From Metellina segmentata (taxonomy: Eukaryota > Arthropoda > Arachnida > Araneae > Tetragnathidae): a stretch of DNA of 64,000 nt. Both the position numbers and the translations under genes were made by a program. The stretch's first letter is position 1, and each line of letters begins with the position of its first letter. The DNA lies in the NCBI GenBank assembly GCA_947359465.1, contig OX375872.1, positions 136,450,011 to 136,514,010 on the forward strand, written 5' to 3'. The notes beneath the pieces are model-generated. The model did no database searches and was not told where the DNA came from. It saw nothing but the letters and a program-made list of their open reading frames with translations. Positions 12,178 to 24,250 of the stretch are shown here, piece after piece.

Positions 12178-12470
12178 GATCAAACTTTGAAAAATTCTAA
12201 AGCATCAACATAAAATTTCTTCTAAGACAACAAAGTAAAAATATTTTAAAGCATCAAAATAAAAGTTTTCTAAAGCATCAACATGAACCAAAATCTAACG
12301 CATCAAAATAAAAAATTCTAAATCATCAAAGCACAAAAATCTCTAAAGCGTCAAGATAAGAAAATTCTAAAGCATCAAAATGAACAAAATACTAAAGCAT
12401 CAAAATAAACAAAGTACTCTAACGCACCAAAATAAAGAAATTTTTAAACATCAAAATATTAAATTACAAA
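12178..12470. repeat. Minisatellite, ~25-bp unit
   Basis: The unit is approximately 'ttctaaagcatcaaaataaa' with variable spacing, repeated about eleven times with decay. Confidence 0.85.
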
Positions 12471-12479
12471 AACTTCCAA

Positions 12480-13220
12480 ATATTATTGTGATTTGTTGAA
12501 CTCAGGAAGCTCAGAGCAATCGGAGTGAAAACGCTCGATTTTAACATTTGATAAAAACAAAATCGCTGGATCTTGAATTTGCCTGACTCTCTTATTAGAA
12601 TCCAAAGAAAGAGTGCTCAAGTAAAAAATTCCGTCTGGAAAAATTTGAGAAACAATTGGTCTTCGATTGTCTCCGAGTCATTCTGATTTACTCAAAATAT
12701 TCGACCTGATTACGTCAAACCTGACAGCATAAAGTATTGCGTAGGTTAAAGGGAGACATCTTGGATCCAGAATCCGTCTTTAATACTTCCAGTCAATGCC
12801 ATCACCCATCAGACAGTCATTCTTTCATTCCTCGATGCCGAATCCGGATTGAAGAGGTCTTTTCATTCACGATCATTTACAATGGCTGAACATCGGAAGT
12901 ATTTCAAAAGAAATTTATGAACTCGGAGCCATCTTTCATTCTGCTATTGTAGTAGAATCTCAATCAACAACCTCGCCCGACAGGTAAAGCTTTAAAATGC
13001 CTCTGTGCAATCTGGAGAGAAATATTTATCTAACGCATATTTATTTGACGTGGTTAAAACATACCTTTGGGTAATAAAACTTTGCTATAGGCCAACCTTT
13101 TTGTTAAAAGACTTATTTTTTAGTGTTCCGTGGACTTTGGAATTCATATTGGTGTATATTTCGTCAGCTCCATGCCAGATATGAACTTCGTTTTCTGTTG
13201 TTTTTACATCAAATAATTTT
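12480..13220. other. Unannotated DNA
   Basis: No feature was recognised. Composition is slightly less AT-rich than the flanks. Confidence 0.35.
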
Positions 13221-13224
13221 ATTT

Positions 13225-14395
13225 TCTCAACTGGGATTATATGTTATATTATACCAAAGACACGGATTCTGATTTGTAATCAAGTAACCTAAATGTATTA
13301 ATCAATTTTAATGGTATGTATTGACCGTGAAATTAGACGTCTTATAAAATACCAAAGACACGGATTCTAATAATCGTAATCGAGTAACCTAAATGGATGG
13401 AATAATTTAAATGAATTATCTCGACTGGGAAATTCGATGTTTTATATTATACCAAAGACATGGATTCTGATTTGTAATCAAGTAACCTAAATGTATTAAT
13501 CAATTTTAATGGTATGTATTGACCGTGAAATTAGACGTCTTATAAAATACCAAAGACACGGATTCTAATAATCGTAATCGAGTAACCTAAATGGATGAAA
13601 TAATTTAAATGAATTATCTCGACTGGGAAATTCGATGTTTTATATTATACCAAAGACATGGATTCTGATTTGTAATCAAGTAACCTAAATGTATTAATCA
13701 ATTTTAATGGTATGTATTGACCGTGAAATTAGACGTCTTATAAAATACCAAAGACACGGATTCTAATAATCGTAATCGAGTAACCTAAATGGATGAAATA
13801 ATTTAAATGAATTATCTTGACTGGGAAATTCGATGTTTTATATTATACCAAAGACATGGATTCTGATTTGTAATCAAGTAACCTAAATGTATTAATCAAT
13901 TTTAATGGTATGTATTGACCGTGAAATTAGACGTCTTATAAAATACCAAAGACACGGATTCTAATAATCGTAATCGAGTAACCTAAATGGATGAAATAAT
14001 TTAAATGAATTATCTCGACTGGGAAATTCGATGTTTTATATTATACCAAAGACATGGATTCTGATTTGTAATCAAGTAACCTAAATGTATTAATCAATTT
14101 TAATGGTATGTATTGACCGTCAAATTAGACGTCTTATAAAATACCAAAGACACGGATTCTAATAATCGTAATCGAGTAACCTAAATGGATGAAATAATTT
14201 AAATGAATTATCTCGACTGGGAAATTCGATGTTTTATATTATACCAAAGACATGGATTCTGATTCGTAATCAAGTAACCAAAATTTATTAGTTAATTTAA
14301 ATGAATTATCTCGACTGGGAAATTAGATGTTTCATAAGATACCAAAGACATGAATTCTGATTTGTAAACAAGTAAAACAAACGAATATCTAAACT
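13225..14395. repeat. Satellite, 198-bp unit built of two ~99-bp halves
   Basis: 'accaaagacatggattctga' or its close variant begins at 13253, 13451, 13649, 13847, 14045 and 14243, exactly 198 bp apart each time. Each 198-bp unit holds a second variant half ('accaaagacacggattctaa'), so it is a dimeric higher-order repeat. Copies are nearly identical, which suggests recent amplification or homogenisation. Decayed halves continue past 14243 to about 14395. Confidence 0.97.
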
Positions 14396-14765
14396 TTCAG
14401 TAATACACTTCTTTCTAAAGCGTTAACATACTATGCGAAAACCAAAATATTACGTCAAAATACTGTACCAAATTATTTTGTCAAAAACACGAATTTGATT
14501 CGAAACTTTTTTAACCTAATCTTATACCTACACCCTTTTCAAGTGCAGTTTTTCTAATGCCTCAAAGTGGTATATGAAAGGCTGATTAATAATCAAACTC
14601 TGATTCACACTCTTTGTAACCAAAATTCTGGTACCTACATTAGCATTAATGCATTCTTTTCTAAAATACATAACTATTTAGTCAAAAACACGTACCTATC
14701 CTAAGAAAAATAAGAATTAATACTAACGTTTTTAATAACACAATTCTTCTAAAGGGTCAAAATTT
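14396..14765. other. AT-rich DNA, decayed repeat flank
   Basis: 'tcaaaaacacg' motifs recur at irregular spacing. They may be decayed relatives of the 198-bp unit. Confidence 0.3.
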
Positions 14766-14769
14766 TATG

Positions 14770-15125
14770 TAAGGCGAGATTTTATTTCTTACTTCCTCAC
14801 AATAGAATCATTTAAAAATTTTACTTCTATCCTCGTTAAAATAGAATCTTTCGAAAAGTTTCTATTACTCACTTCTTATGATAGAAAGAATTGAAAAAAT
14901 TATATTTTTCCCTTCCTCAGAATAGAATTATTTGAAAATATTCTCTTTTTCACCCTTCCTTAAAAACAAATCATTTGAAAAAAGTGATTATATTTCTCTC
15001 TTCCTTTCTTAGAATTGCATCATTGAAAATATTCTATTGGTCAAGCAAGTAACTACTGGTTAGAAGTTGTGCAGAGAAGACTGTGGGTTGCAAGATGGAA
15101 TTATGCGTGTGATCACAGTTATATT
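14770..15125 (-). mobile_element. M-family element, copy 2
   Basis: The core is 'tttcttagaatagaatc', 'tttgaaaa' and 'ttctat'. It ends in the reversed head 'ttctattggtcaagcaagta', 'ctggttagaagt', 'gcagagaagactg' and 'ggaattatgcgtgtga'. Confidence 0.75.
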
Positions 15126-16555
15126 AAGTGACTAGCAAAATACCCGACCTTACTCGGTTTGAATTGGTTTACTCTAGATTGAAGAGATAATCAAAATATA
15201 TAATGACTTACATTTTTTGTATAATAAAAATTTATTTTAACACCTTTCGCCATCTTTATATTTTCTACAACTTACTTTGGACACAAATCCTATACATGCA
15301 TATCCATTCATGTAATACATTTCACATACATCGCACAATTGCTGTATGACAAAGCTACAAAATGACGAAAGGTGATACTAAGGTTACTACTATAAAAGTC
15401 GATTTTGAGGGAGATTTGGAATTTCCTTTCTTAAGTTATTTTCATGTTCAACTCAATTAATTAAAATTACGATTCACGGCGAGTGCTCTCGCACTCATAG
15501 TCAACAAAACAATATTTTTTTACTTGTGGCACTCTTGCCTCGGGTATGCGACATTGTGAAATTTTGCAATCTTCTCCTGTCATTATTACAACGAATTTTT
15601 TTATGTTGGAAAAAGTTCTAGTTTTGATTTTTAAACATTATAATTCTTTAAATAACGGCATTATTCTTTTAATAATGGCATAACTACACTTAAAATTTAC
15701 TGAAAATTTATACTGACTTGCCTAACATTTTTAAGTCTAATACTTTGTGATGCTGTTGCGTGTGATGAGAAGGAAAGCACATTTATTAAAATAATAAATA
15801 TTTAAAACAGAAAACAGTAAAATAGAACAAAATAAAAGATGTCGGAAAAATTGTTCTAAAGATATTAATTTGTGATTCCTTTTTATCTCTTTATCTCGCA
15901 CAGTTGCCACAATTTACAACTAAAAGTGCACAAAATTTAGAAATGTGAAATTAATTCAGAGCGAAAGAAACAGAAAATATCACTGCTCACGCGATCTTGT
16001 TCATTCTCGTTTCGTTGAAAAATATCGTATGTCTCAAATATTCCGAAATCGTTTTCATTGCGCAAAGAACAAAAATAAGACTCGAAATAAATGAAGTATC
16101 AGAGCTGAAATTCCATTAAAAAATATAATTTTTTGAAGAATAATTACTTTTTTAGCAGTACTGGTAAAGCAATCGAAGTAATCGTAATATTCAATAGATA
16201 TTCCAATTTTTACAAAACTACCAAATTATGGTTGATTTAAGTATACTTACTCAGGTGTTTTAGCATGAAACTCATCTAAATATAACAATAAAGAATTGTT
16301 TAATATTGCATTTACTAAATTAATAAATAATGTATAAAATAAAATAAATTGAAATCACATATCTGGAATACAATTCATGTGATGCCTACACAAACACAAA
16401 ATCGAGCATAGAACAGAAAGACGGACAGACAGACTTTCGCAACCAATTCCACTCACTAAATGAAGATAAGTACTCATTGTATGCAAATTTCCATGAAAAT
16501 ATCTTAAACCGCGTGGACGTGTATAGGGCACAACATACATACAGACAGACAGACG

Positions 16556-16586
<31 letters not shown>

Positions 16587-16600
16587 AGACAGACACCAAA
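15126..16600. repeat. Possible dispersed repeat with ACAGAC-rich end
   Basis: The left part reads 'gactagcaaaatacccgacc', then 'ttactcggtttgaattggt'. The right part has 'gcaaatttccatgaaaatat' followed by a GACA-type microsatellite. Similar 'aaaatacccg...' starts and 'acagacagac' ends are, from general knowledge, common in arthropod interspersed repeats. No protein motif was found. Class and edges are uncertain. Confidence 0.35.
16541..16594. repeat. (ACAG)n/(GGAC)n microsatellite
   Basis: A run of acagacagac and ggacggac units. It causes the Cys/Ser/Val-rich frames on the opposite strand. Confidence 0.95.
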
Positions 16601-16774
16601 CGAGAAAAGGGTGGATTCGGCATCAAAAGGGTCCAAAACGGATAGAAAACTTGAAATGGGTCGAAAATATTGAATGTACAAACAAACACTCCATTCTTAT
16701 TTATATAGATATCTCGTGATACCTCATAATTTAACGTTTTTCAGTCCTCAAAAAATGTGTTTGCATTTCAAGAA

Positions 16775-16794
16775 GGGGGGGGGGGGGGGGGGGG
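16775..16794. repeat. G20 homopolymer
   Basis: Twenty consecutive G on the + strand. Confidence 0.97.
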
Positions 16795-17130
16795 CAGTAC
16801 AGCTGAACAAGATAAAGACACGAAAACTCTCAACAAGAAATAACCTTCAAAATACAAAAGGAAAACAGATGGAAACAGTAGAAAGAAAACTTCAAGAAAC
16901 AACACTTCGTCGACTTAGTGATGTAATAACTGACCTTTTTTGGAGACACTTAATGCTTATTTTATGACGATTAGAAAACATTTTCATGTGGTAATCAATT
17001 TAAAAGTTAATAATCGCTATCAAAATGCTAATAGTTTTTATTTTTGACCTAAAATCTAGCAGTTAGTCTTTAAACGGACCGCGGTTGCACGGTTGGAAAA
17101 TAAGCGGATTAGCAACCGGAGTGTTGCAAG

Positions 17131-18635
17131 TAGGGATGCGACATCGATGTCTCGATGTTTTCAAAACATCGATTTCTTAAAAAAACATCAATGCATTTAA
17201 CATCGATGTATTGGGGTCGATGTTTTTGTAACATCGATGTTTATATTTGTCAATGTTTTATTTTTAAATGAAAAAAGTACCGTTATAAAAATTTAAAAAA
17301 TAACCAAGTAGCATAATTTTTATAATCAGCAAATTGAACATACTTTTAGACCAAAGTGACCAAGGGTGAAGGGTCTGAAAAGTACGGATGCGACATTGAT
17401 GTCAATGTTTTCAAAACATTGATGCTTTATGAAAAACATCGATGTATTGGAGCCGATGTTTGCATCACTAGTTGCTAAACCAATTTTAAGAAATATGGAA
17501 AAAAGTTTAAATACACTGAATTTTAAAATATCGATGGTTTTGGGGCAATGTATTATCAACACCGATGTTTTAATTTTGATCATAGATGTTTTGCTGTCTA
17601 TGTCGCATCACTAGTTGCTAAACCAATTTTGAAAAATGGGGGGAAAAATTTAAATACACTTAGTTTTAAAAACATCGATGGTTTTGGGGCGATGTATTAT
17701 CAACACCGATGTTTTAATTTTGATCATAGATGTTTTGCTGTCTATGTCGCATCACTAGTTGCTAAACCAATTTTGAAAAATGGGGGGAAAAATTTAAATA
17801 CACTTAGTTTTAAAAACATCGATGGTTTTGGGGCGATGTATTATCAACACCGATGTTTTAATTTTGATCATAGATGTTTTGCTGTCTATGTCGCATCACT
17901 AGTTGCTAAACCAATTTTGAAAAATGGGGAGAAAAGTTTAAATACACTGAATTTTAAAAACATCGATGGTTTGGGGGCGATGTATTATCAACACCGATGT
18001 TTTAATTTTGATCATAGATGTTTTGCTGTCTATGTCGCATCACTAGTTGCTAAACCAATTTTAAGAAATATGGAAAAAAGTTTAAATACACTGAATTTTA
18101 AAATATCGATGGTTTTGGGGCAATGTATTATCAACACAGATGTTTTAATTTTGATCATAGATGTTTTGCTGTCTATGTCGCATCACTAGTTGCTAAACCA
18201 ATTTTGAAAAATGGGGGAAAAAATTTAAATACACTGAGTTTTAAAAACATCGATGGTTTTGGGGCGATGTATTATCAACACCGATGTTTTAATTTTGATC
18301 ATAGATGTTTTGCTGTCTATGTCGCATCACTAGTTGCTAAACCAATTTTGAAAAATGGGGAGAAAAGTTTAAATACACTGAATTTTAAAAACATCGATGG
18401 TTTGGGGGCGATGTATTATCAACACCGATGTTTTAATTTTGATCATAGATGTTTTGCTGTCTATGTCGCATCACTAGTTGCTAAACCAATTTTGAAAAAT
18501 GGGGAAAAAAAGTTTAAATACACTGAATTGTAAAAACATCGATGGTTTGGGGGCGATGTGTTCAACATCGATGTTTCAATTTTGAACATCAAAGTTTCAA
18601 AACATCGATGTTTTATTGTCGATGTCGCATCACTA
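17131..18635. mobile_element. hAT-derived element, 1505 bp, perfect 8-bp target duplication
   Basis: It begins tagggatgcgacatcgatgt, ends gtcgcatcacta, and is flanked by gttgcaag at 17123-17130 and 18636-18643. It holds no transposase. A second TIR-like start (tacggatgcgacattgatgt) lies about 255 bp in. The remainder is the 144-bp tandem array. It is non-autonomous. Confidence 0.93.
17460..18635. repeat. 144-bp satellite inside the hAT-derived element, 8 copies
   Basis: The landmark tgtcgcatcactag recurs at 17601, 17745, 17889, 18033, 18176, 18320, 18464 and 18623. Spacing is 143-144 bp, with the last step 159. Each unit is a copy of the hAT 3'-terminal region: 'ttgctaaaccaattttgaaa', 'acatcgatggttt' and 'gatgttttgctgtc'. 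Since 144 is 48 codons, two long frames (17548-18189 and 18123-18533) run through. They are treated as artefacts. Confidence 0.97.
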
Positions 18636-18914
18636 GTTGCAAGTTCAAATCCAACCAAAGACGGCCATGTACAAGGCGGCTTATGCACGTTAAATCTGTT
18701 CTGGTCTCAAATGTCCCCACGTTGGCGTAGTGTGGAGGTCTGGTGAGTGGGTGACAGCTCAGGCGTGACCTCGTCATTCGACCGTGGTTCAAAATTACGT
18801 AGTGTTGTCATCGGTTCTTTCCCGTCCAGTTACATCACGGACCGTCGCTAATAACGTGTTGTGTTGCTCCAGTGTGATGTTAATTAAATGCCTACTTGCC
18901 TACCTAGTCTTTAA

Positions 18915-20545
18915 TCATCAGAACAATAAATATTTGCTCTAAACTATCAACTTAATTGTCTCCTCCGAAGATCTTTTGGCTCCCAATATCGAGAAGCCTC
19001 AGAATTAATAATATTCGCTTATGATGCGCATTGTTTGACATATCTAATAAGAATTGTTTAGTCACATATAATTGTAGCAACTCGGCTGTAAAAAAAAATT
19101 ATAAAGCAGACAGCAATTCATAGTCTTACATTGAAATGTTTACCTCTACAATCACAATCACCAGTTTTTGCTGCACGACATGTAACTGTAGCGTAGAAAA
19201 CACGAATCTGATTAAATAGTTTTATTAATCACATTTAGATCAGTCAGTCTCGTATTAAAACTCGTTTGCTTTTCAAACGCCATTATTTGCTCCACAAATG
19301 GTTAATCAAACGAAATGCATTAAAAGAGAACATACGTTCTTGAACAAAATTATATCTTTCCCTTCGGGGGTTTATCCTGGAACGTCGCCAATAGCCCGTT
19401 GTATTGCTCCAGTGCGATGTTAATTTAATACCTATATACCAATCTACGTGAATAAAATATTTTGTTGCACATAACAGGTGTATTGAATGCGTAATTATGT
19501 GTCTTGTGCTGATTGTTAAGTGAGAAATACAGTTATTTTGAAGTTAAAAATGTGTTCATACATTTAACATCTGCTGTGTCTTGGTTTTTGTCCATTACTT
19601 AAAATCATTTAGCATTTAAAACTTATCTTAGTTAATTGGTTTATTGTTTAGTGAAAGTATAGGAGTTGCTAAACAAACATTTCGAATTGTATTCAAATTT
19701 GAGAAATTCATTTTATAAGATCTGTTGTTTCGTAGATACGCTTAAGGCTATTATGAGGAGAGACAAAACCTTACTTTTTAGCCTCTCGCGACATTCTGTA
19801 AAGGAATAGCTATCTTTTGTACATTGTTTTATGTCAATAATACAATATGCATTAATTCACATTACAGCGTCGACTTTAATTTGAAGTCAAACTACAATTC
19901 TCTTTGTAAGAAAGACAATATCATGACATAGTATCCCTTCATACATTATTTACCAATCATTTAACTAAAAGCATGATACCTTTTTTTTTTCTTTGAATTC
20001 AATTCATCTGACTACCCTCCAGTATATCTATCGTTTATATAAAGTTGTCAACAGACAATTTTCACTAGTCTTTCTACTTACTCAAAATGTTGATTTCTAT
20101 GTATATGGATCTACATTATATCTCCTATTACAAGTTATTTCATAAATAAATTTTAAAGACGCAAATAGAATCTTTTCTTGAGTTACATTTTTTAATAAAC
20201 CGAAGGTGGCATTTTCGTGGTTACTTTAAATGAGTCATCCCTCCCTCAGGATAACAGAATAGTTTGTCCAACCCACTTCTCCTTTCTTTCAAAACCTTTT
20301 TACTCTACATCGAATTAATTCTTATATTCTTTGAATTGAATTTCTCTGACAACCATTTAAAATCTTAATCGCCTTATACCGCTATTTCTGCTATTTTGAA
20401 CTTTTCAATCAATCCCTAGACACTCTATTGCCTCAATACACTGTTTTAATCCCGGTAAACAAATTCTGTAGATTTCGGCCCCTGATATCCTATACTTTTC
20501 CAACTGTGCAAATGCAGCTCCTCGTTTGCTTTCAGAGGTAGGTAT
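18915..20545. other. Unannotated DNA with one SINE scrap
   Basis: AT-rich sequence without recognised genes. 19354-19446 carries a SINE-A 3' fragment, listed separately. Confidence 0.4.
19354..19446 (+). mobile_element. SINE-A 3' fragment
   Basis: 'tctttcccttcgggggttta', 'cgtcgccaatagcccgttgt' and 'ctccagtgcgatgttaat' match the last part of the body. The tail has decayed. Confidence 0.8.
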
Positions 20546-21626
20546 TAGGGATGCGACATCGATGTCGATGTTTTCAAAACATCGATGTTTAATAAAAAAC
20601 ATCGATGTATTTAACATCGATGTATTAGAGCCGATATTTTAGTAACATCAATGTTTGCACTTGTGGATGTATTTACGTTGTCAATGTTTTATTTTTAAGT
20701 GAAAAAAGTATAATTCTAAAAATTTTAAAAATAACCGAATAGCATAATTTTTATAATCAGTAAATTGAACATACTTTTAGACCAAAGTAGCCAAGGGTGA
20801 AGTGTCTGATACGTAGGGATGCAACATCCATGTCAATGTTTTATAAAAAACATTGTTGTATTTACCATCGATTTATGGAGTCAATGTTTGTTTAATATCG
20901 ATGTTTTATTTTTGAATGAAAAGGAGCACCATTGCAAACATTAAGAAAAATAACCGTACAAATAAGTATCTTTCAGTGATGGCGACATCTATCCCATCAG
21001 AAAGAGTTTTTTCCCTAGCTGGTGAAAAAAGAAGTGGGCTTATGGTGGAAAAAGTAAACAAACTTCCCTTTTTTTTTCAAACTGCAACTAACAAATATTA
21101 AGGCCTATAATAATTATAAGCTCCAATATTTTTTATTTACAGTTTCTAAAAACTAAGTTTGTCGTGTATTTGTCATGTAAACAACCATTGATAAATAATT
21201 ACTAATAATTAAAAACAATTATTGATATGTACCTACCTAATTATACTTATAGATAGTAGTACCTATGTCAAATTGTTATAAATATTATTTTCTTTTATAT
21301 TATTCAATTTGGAAATAAAAGATTTGTTAATTGATCGTATTAATTTTTTGACTTTGTTTTGACAGTGAAAAAAGTCTTACTTATAAATTAATAAACACGG
21401 CAAATGACAATTTAAACCTCCCCCCGCCCGGCGAACATTAATGTTTGAGGTTGCTAAAACCAGTTTTAAGAAATTTCGGAAAAAAGTTTTAAAACATCGA
21501 TGTTTAAAAGCATAAATGGTTTTCGGCCGATCATTTGCTGTCAATGGCGATACATCGATGGTTTTCGCCGATGATTTGCTGTCAATGTCGATACATCGAT
21601 GTTTTGCTGTCAATGTCGCATCCCTA
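20546..21626 (+). mobile_element. hAT element, 1081 bp, 8-bp target duplication
   Basis: It begins tagggatgcgacatcgatgt and ends gtcgcatcccta. The flanks are gtaggtat (20538-20545) and gtaggtac (21627-21634), with one mismatch. A duplicated TIR-like start lies at about 20815. A transposase remnant is at 20933-21101. Confidence 0.9.
20933..21101 (+). pseudogene. hAT transposase C-terminal remnant
   Basis: The frame encodes NKYLSVMATSIPSERVFSLA then GEKRSG and VEKVNKLPFF, the hATC dimerisation signature. Only this C-terminal piece remains. It is close to the remnant at 7285-7429 and to the minus-strand one at 27855-27985. Confidence 0.88.
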
Positions 21627-21673
21627 GTAGGTACTAGTTTTAACGAAACACTAGAGTAACACACGAACTATTG

Positions 21674-21920
21674 AATACGATCCGGGATCAATCCCAAAGG
21701 GAAAGATACATTGACAACACCTCGTAATTTTGAACCACGGTCAGAGGACGAGGTAACATCTGAGCTGGTACCCCATTCTCCAAACTTCCCCACCTACATT
21801 TGAGGTCACGATAGATTTAACGTGCACCAGACCCACGTACACTACGGTCTTTGGCTGGATCGAGTTTCGGGTTTGCAAACCACCGGTTGCCAATCCACTA
21901 CTCTTTAAACCAGGCCATCC
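21674..21920 (-). mobile_element. SINE-A copy, tail missing
   Basis: In reverse orientation: 'gatccgggatcaatccc', 'ttttgaaccacggtcagagg', 'aacgtgcaccag' and 'aaaccaccggttgcc'. It directly abuts the hAT element end. Confidence 0.85.
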
Positions 21921-22414
21921 TGCACTCTTTGGAATATGGGAATATCTTGCAACGTTTCCGATGCGTGATCAATAATACTATAGCCTTCTCTAGTTCAATA
22001 CAAAAAAAATATTTTAAATAGACTTCCGGTAGTAAAGACTTTTTATCCCACAAATCCTACACTATTTTTTCGAAGTCTTTGCCATAAAGAATATATTTTA
22101 CTCTAACTGCTTTTTTTGCGAAAAGTGTATTTTTTTCTGTTTTGATAAAATGACTTTTCCTAAGAAATGCTCGGATGATAATGAAAAAAGTTGCTGGTGC
22201 TTTTGGAATTTTTTAACATTGAAATTTCGTTGTTAAATAATAAATGGAATCGAAGTCTTATTTCTCTCCGTTTGCCGCAAGAAGGAAAAAAATAGGGAAT
22301 TGTTTGTTTTTCCACTTTTCTCAACTCTCTCAGCGTCACGAAATTTCACAGAAGTAGTCTTGCTTTTTCACCCAACACATTCCATGGCTAACCACATCGT
22401 TTCTAAGGATTATT
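21921..22414. other. Unannotated DNA
   Basis: No feature was recognised. Confidence 0.35.
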
Positions 22415-22770
22415 TCAACATTTGGTAAAATTCTATTGATTTTTACCTAAGAATAAAATTCTTTGGAACGATTCTATTGGTTCTTTCATTAGAATAAAAT
22501 CCTATGGAACGGTTCTATTGTCCCATTCTGAAGAGTATAATCTATTGAAACAATTCAACCACTCATTTCCTAGGTAGAGAAACTTTGTAACAGTTATATA
22601 TTCATATATTCTATAGAATAAAATCATTTGAAAGGATTCTTTAGGGCATTTTTTAGATTGGAATACTTGGGGAAAGATTCTTTTTCTCCTTTCCTTAGAA
22701 TAGAATCATTTGGAAAAATACTAAGGTCAAAATTAGCTTGAAGTCAGGCAGGGAAGACTGTAGTTCTCAT
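22415..22770 (-). mobile_element. M-family element, copy 3
   Basis: The core is 'ttctattg', 'ttccttagaatagaatcatt' and 'tggaaa'. It ends in 'aagtcaggcagggaagactg', the reversed head. Confidence 0.75.
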
Positions 22771-22771
22771 C

Positions 22772-22945
22772 AGATGCTTTCCAAAGCTCATTAAAGCTCG
22801 TCAGAGGTTTAACTTTACATGCTCTCCAAAGCTAGTGAAAGCTCGTCAGAGGGTTAATATTTGATGCTTTCCACAGCTCGTGAAAATTCGTCAGCGGGTG
22901 AACATTAGATGCTTTCCAAAGCTCGTGAAAGCTCGTCAGAGGTTC
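22772..22945. repeat. Minisatellite, ~45-bp unit, 4 copies
   Basis: The unit is 'gatgctttccaaagctcgtg' followed by 'aaagctcgtcagaggtt'. Starts are at 22775, 22821, 22865 and 22911. Confidence 0.92.
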
Positions 22946-23055
22946 AAAATTACGAAGTGTCCTTGAATCTTTCCCTTCAATATTGATACCAGGTCATCGC
23001 CAACAGATCGCTGTGTTGTTCCTGTATCACGTTAATTTATTACCATTACCACCTA
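22930..23055 (+). mobile_element. SINE-A 3' fragment
   Basis: 'ggttcaaaattacgaagtgt', 'atctttcccttc' and 'tcgctgtgttgttcctg' match the body 3' half. It is joined directly to the preceding minisatellite. Confidence 0.75.
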
Positions 23056-23299
23056 GTAAATGGGCCGTTAAAGTTGCTCTATTAGGGACAATGCGTGAAT
23101 AAAAAGGATTGGTTCAGATTCCTCCGTGGATGTACATTATTTTTCCTGAGATAGCACGGATTTTTCCATTCTTTATCAGGGTACCCCCTTGTGGGCTATC
23201 AGAGGATTTCGCTTCCAATTCAAATACTCTTGAATTCAGTCCCGTTGTTGCCTTTGCTTCAACGTGAATCTAAGCGATGCGTTTAAAGAGGGAGACTTG

Positions 23300-24250
23300 C
23301 AGTTCCAGAAAACAAAGGCTGGAAGTGCGTGCCTGGAAAATTAAGTGTACAAAGATGTGGGTAGGAAAAGATAAAATATACCCTAGATCAAAACTGAATT
23401 TGGTCACAGCCAAATGCCCTGTAGAACTGATTTCCAATCGACAGCAAGTTTTAGAAAGATTTTTTTTATTTCTGGTAACTGAGCTGTGTACTGCAATGGG
23501 AAGATTTAATTGTTTAAATAATGCCTGTCACACTTTTGCAGCTAAATTATGAATTTATTCGGAAGCGTCTATGATTTGCATTTAATTGATTTCTGTTGTG
23601 CAGTTAAAGATGATTGAACGTTAACAATTAAACAAATGCTGGAAGTGCGTGCTTGGAAAACTAACTGTACCAAATTTAGGAGAATAAATATCTGTTAAAT
23701 TAAAACTGAATTAGTAACAGAAAAATTCCCTTCAGAATATATATCCAATTGACAGCACGTTTAAGATAGTTTTCTACTTTCCTTTAGCTGAGCTTTGTAC
23801 TGCAATGTGAAGACTTGTTTTAATAATGTCTATGCCACCTTTCCACACCTAAATAATAAATTTATTTTGATATAGCTCTTAGTTTAACTTGATAGATTAA
23901 TGTTCTGCAGTGAAAGGTGATTGTGCATTAACAAAATAAACAAATCCCACACATAATTCCTGGAAAATCAAGTGTACAAGATGTGGATAGAATAGTTAAA
24001 AATTTGCTTACTTAAAATCAATTGGTAACGGCTAAATACCCTCAAGAATTGATATCCTCTTGACAGTATGTTTCAGAATGATTTTCTCCATTCTTATAAC
24101 TGAGTCTTACACTGCAATGTGAAGATTTTTTGTTAAAGTAATGTCTTTATGCAACCCTTTTACAACAACATTATGAATTTATTTGGATATATATATTATT
24201 TTAACTTGATTAATCTGTGCTTATGCAGGAAAATTAGATTGCTTATTATG
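23300..24250. repeat. Tandem repeat, period ~310-320 bp, 3 copies
   Basis: The anchor tggaaaa(t/c)taa.tgtac occurs at 23334, 23654 and 23961. Each copy then has a 'gagctgtgtactgcaatg' landmark and a 'attatgaatttatt' landmark. Copies have diverged substantially. Confidence 0.85.

Larger units (their letters stand above)
17074..18904 (+). mobile_element. SINE-A copy with 10-bp target duplication, split by hAT element
   Basis: The head at 17074 begins acggaccgcggttgcacggt, the tRNA-like 5' part. The copy is interrupted at 17131-18635 and resumes with ttcaaatccaaccaaagac and the body, then ends at the 'gcctacttgcctacc' tail. tagtctttaa flanks both sides (17064-17073 and 18905-18914), so this is a complete retroposed copy. 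The interruption falls inside the B-box-like GTTCGAATCC. Confidence 0.9.

Noticed and set aside
12178..14395. CRISPR-like arrays
   Set aside because: Repeats are continuous tandem units without unique spacers, in a eukaryotic transposon-rich context. The 198-bp and 25-bp arrays are satellites.
16355..16719. Cys/Ser/Val-rich and Thr/Asp/Arg-rich frames
   Set aside because: They translate the ACAG/GGAC microsatellite.
17548..18533. Long open frames of 213 and 136 residues with a 48-residue repeat
   Set aside because: They are read-through of a 144-bp hAT-derived satellite whose period is a multiple of three. The same motif appears in non-coding hAT ends elsewhere.
23277..23552. 91-residue frame MRLKRETCSSRK...
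   Set aside because: It lies in a 310-320-bp tandem repeat, and the other two copies do not keep the frame.
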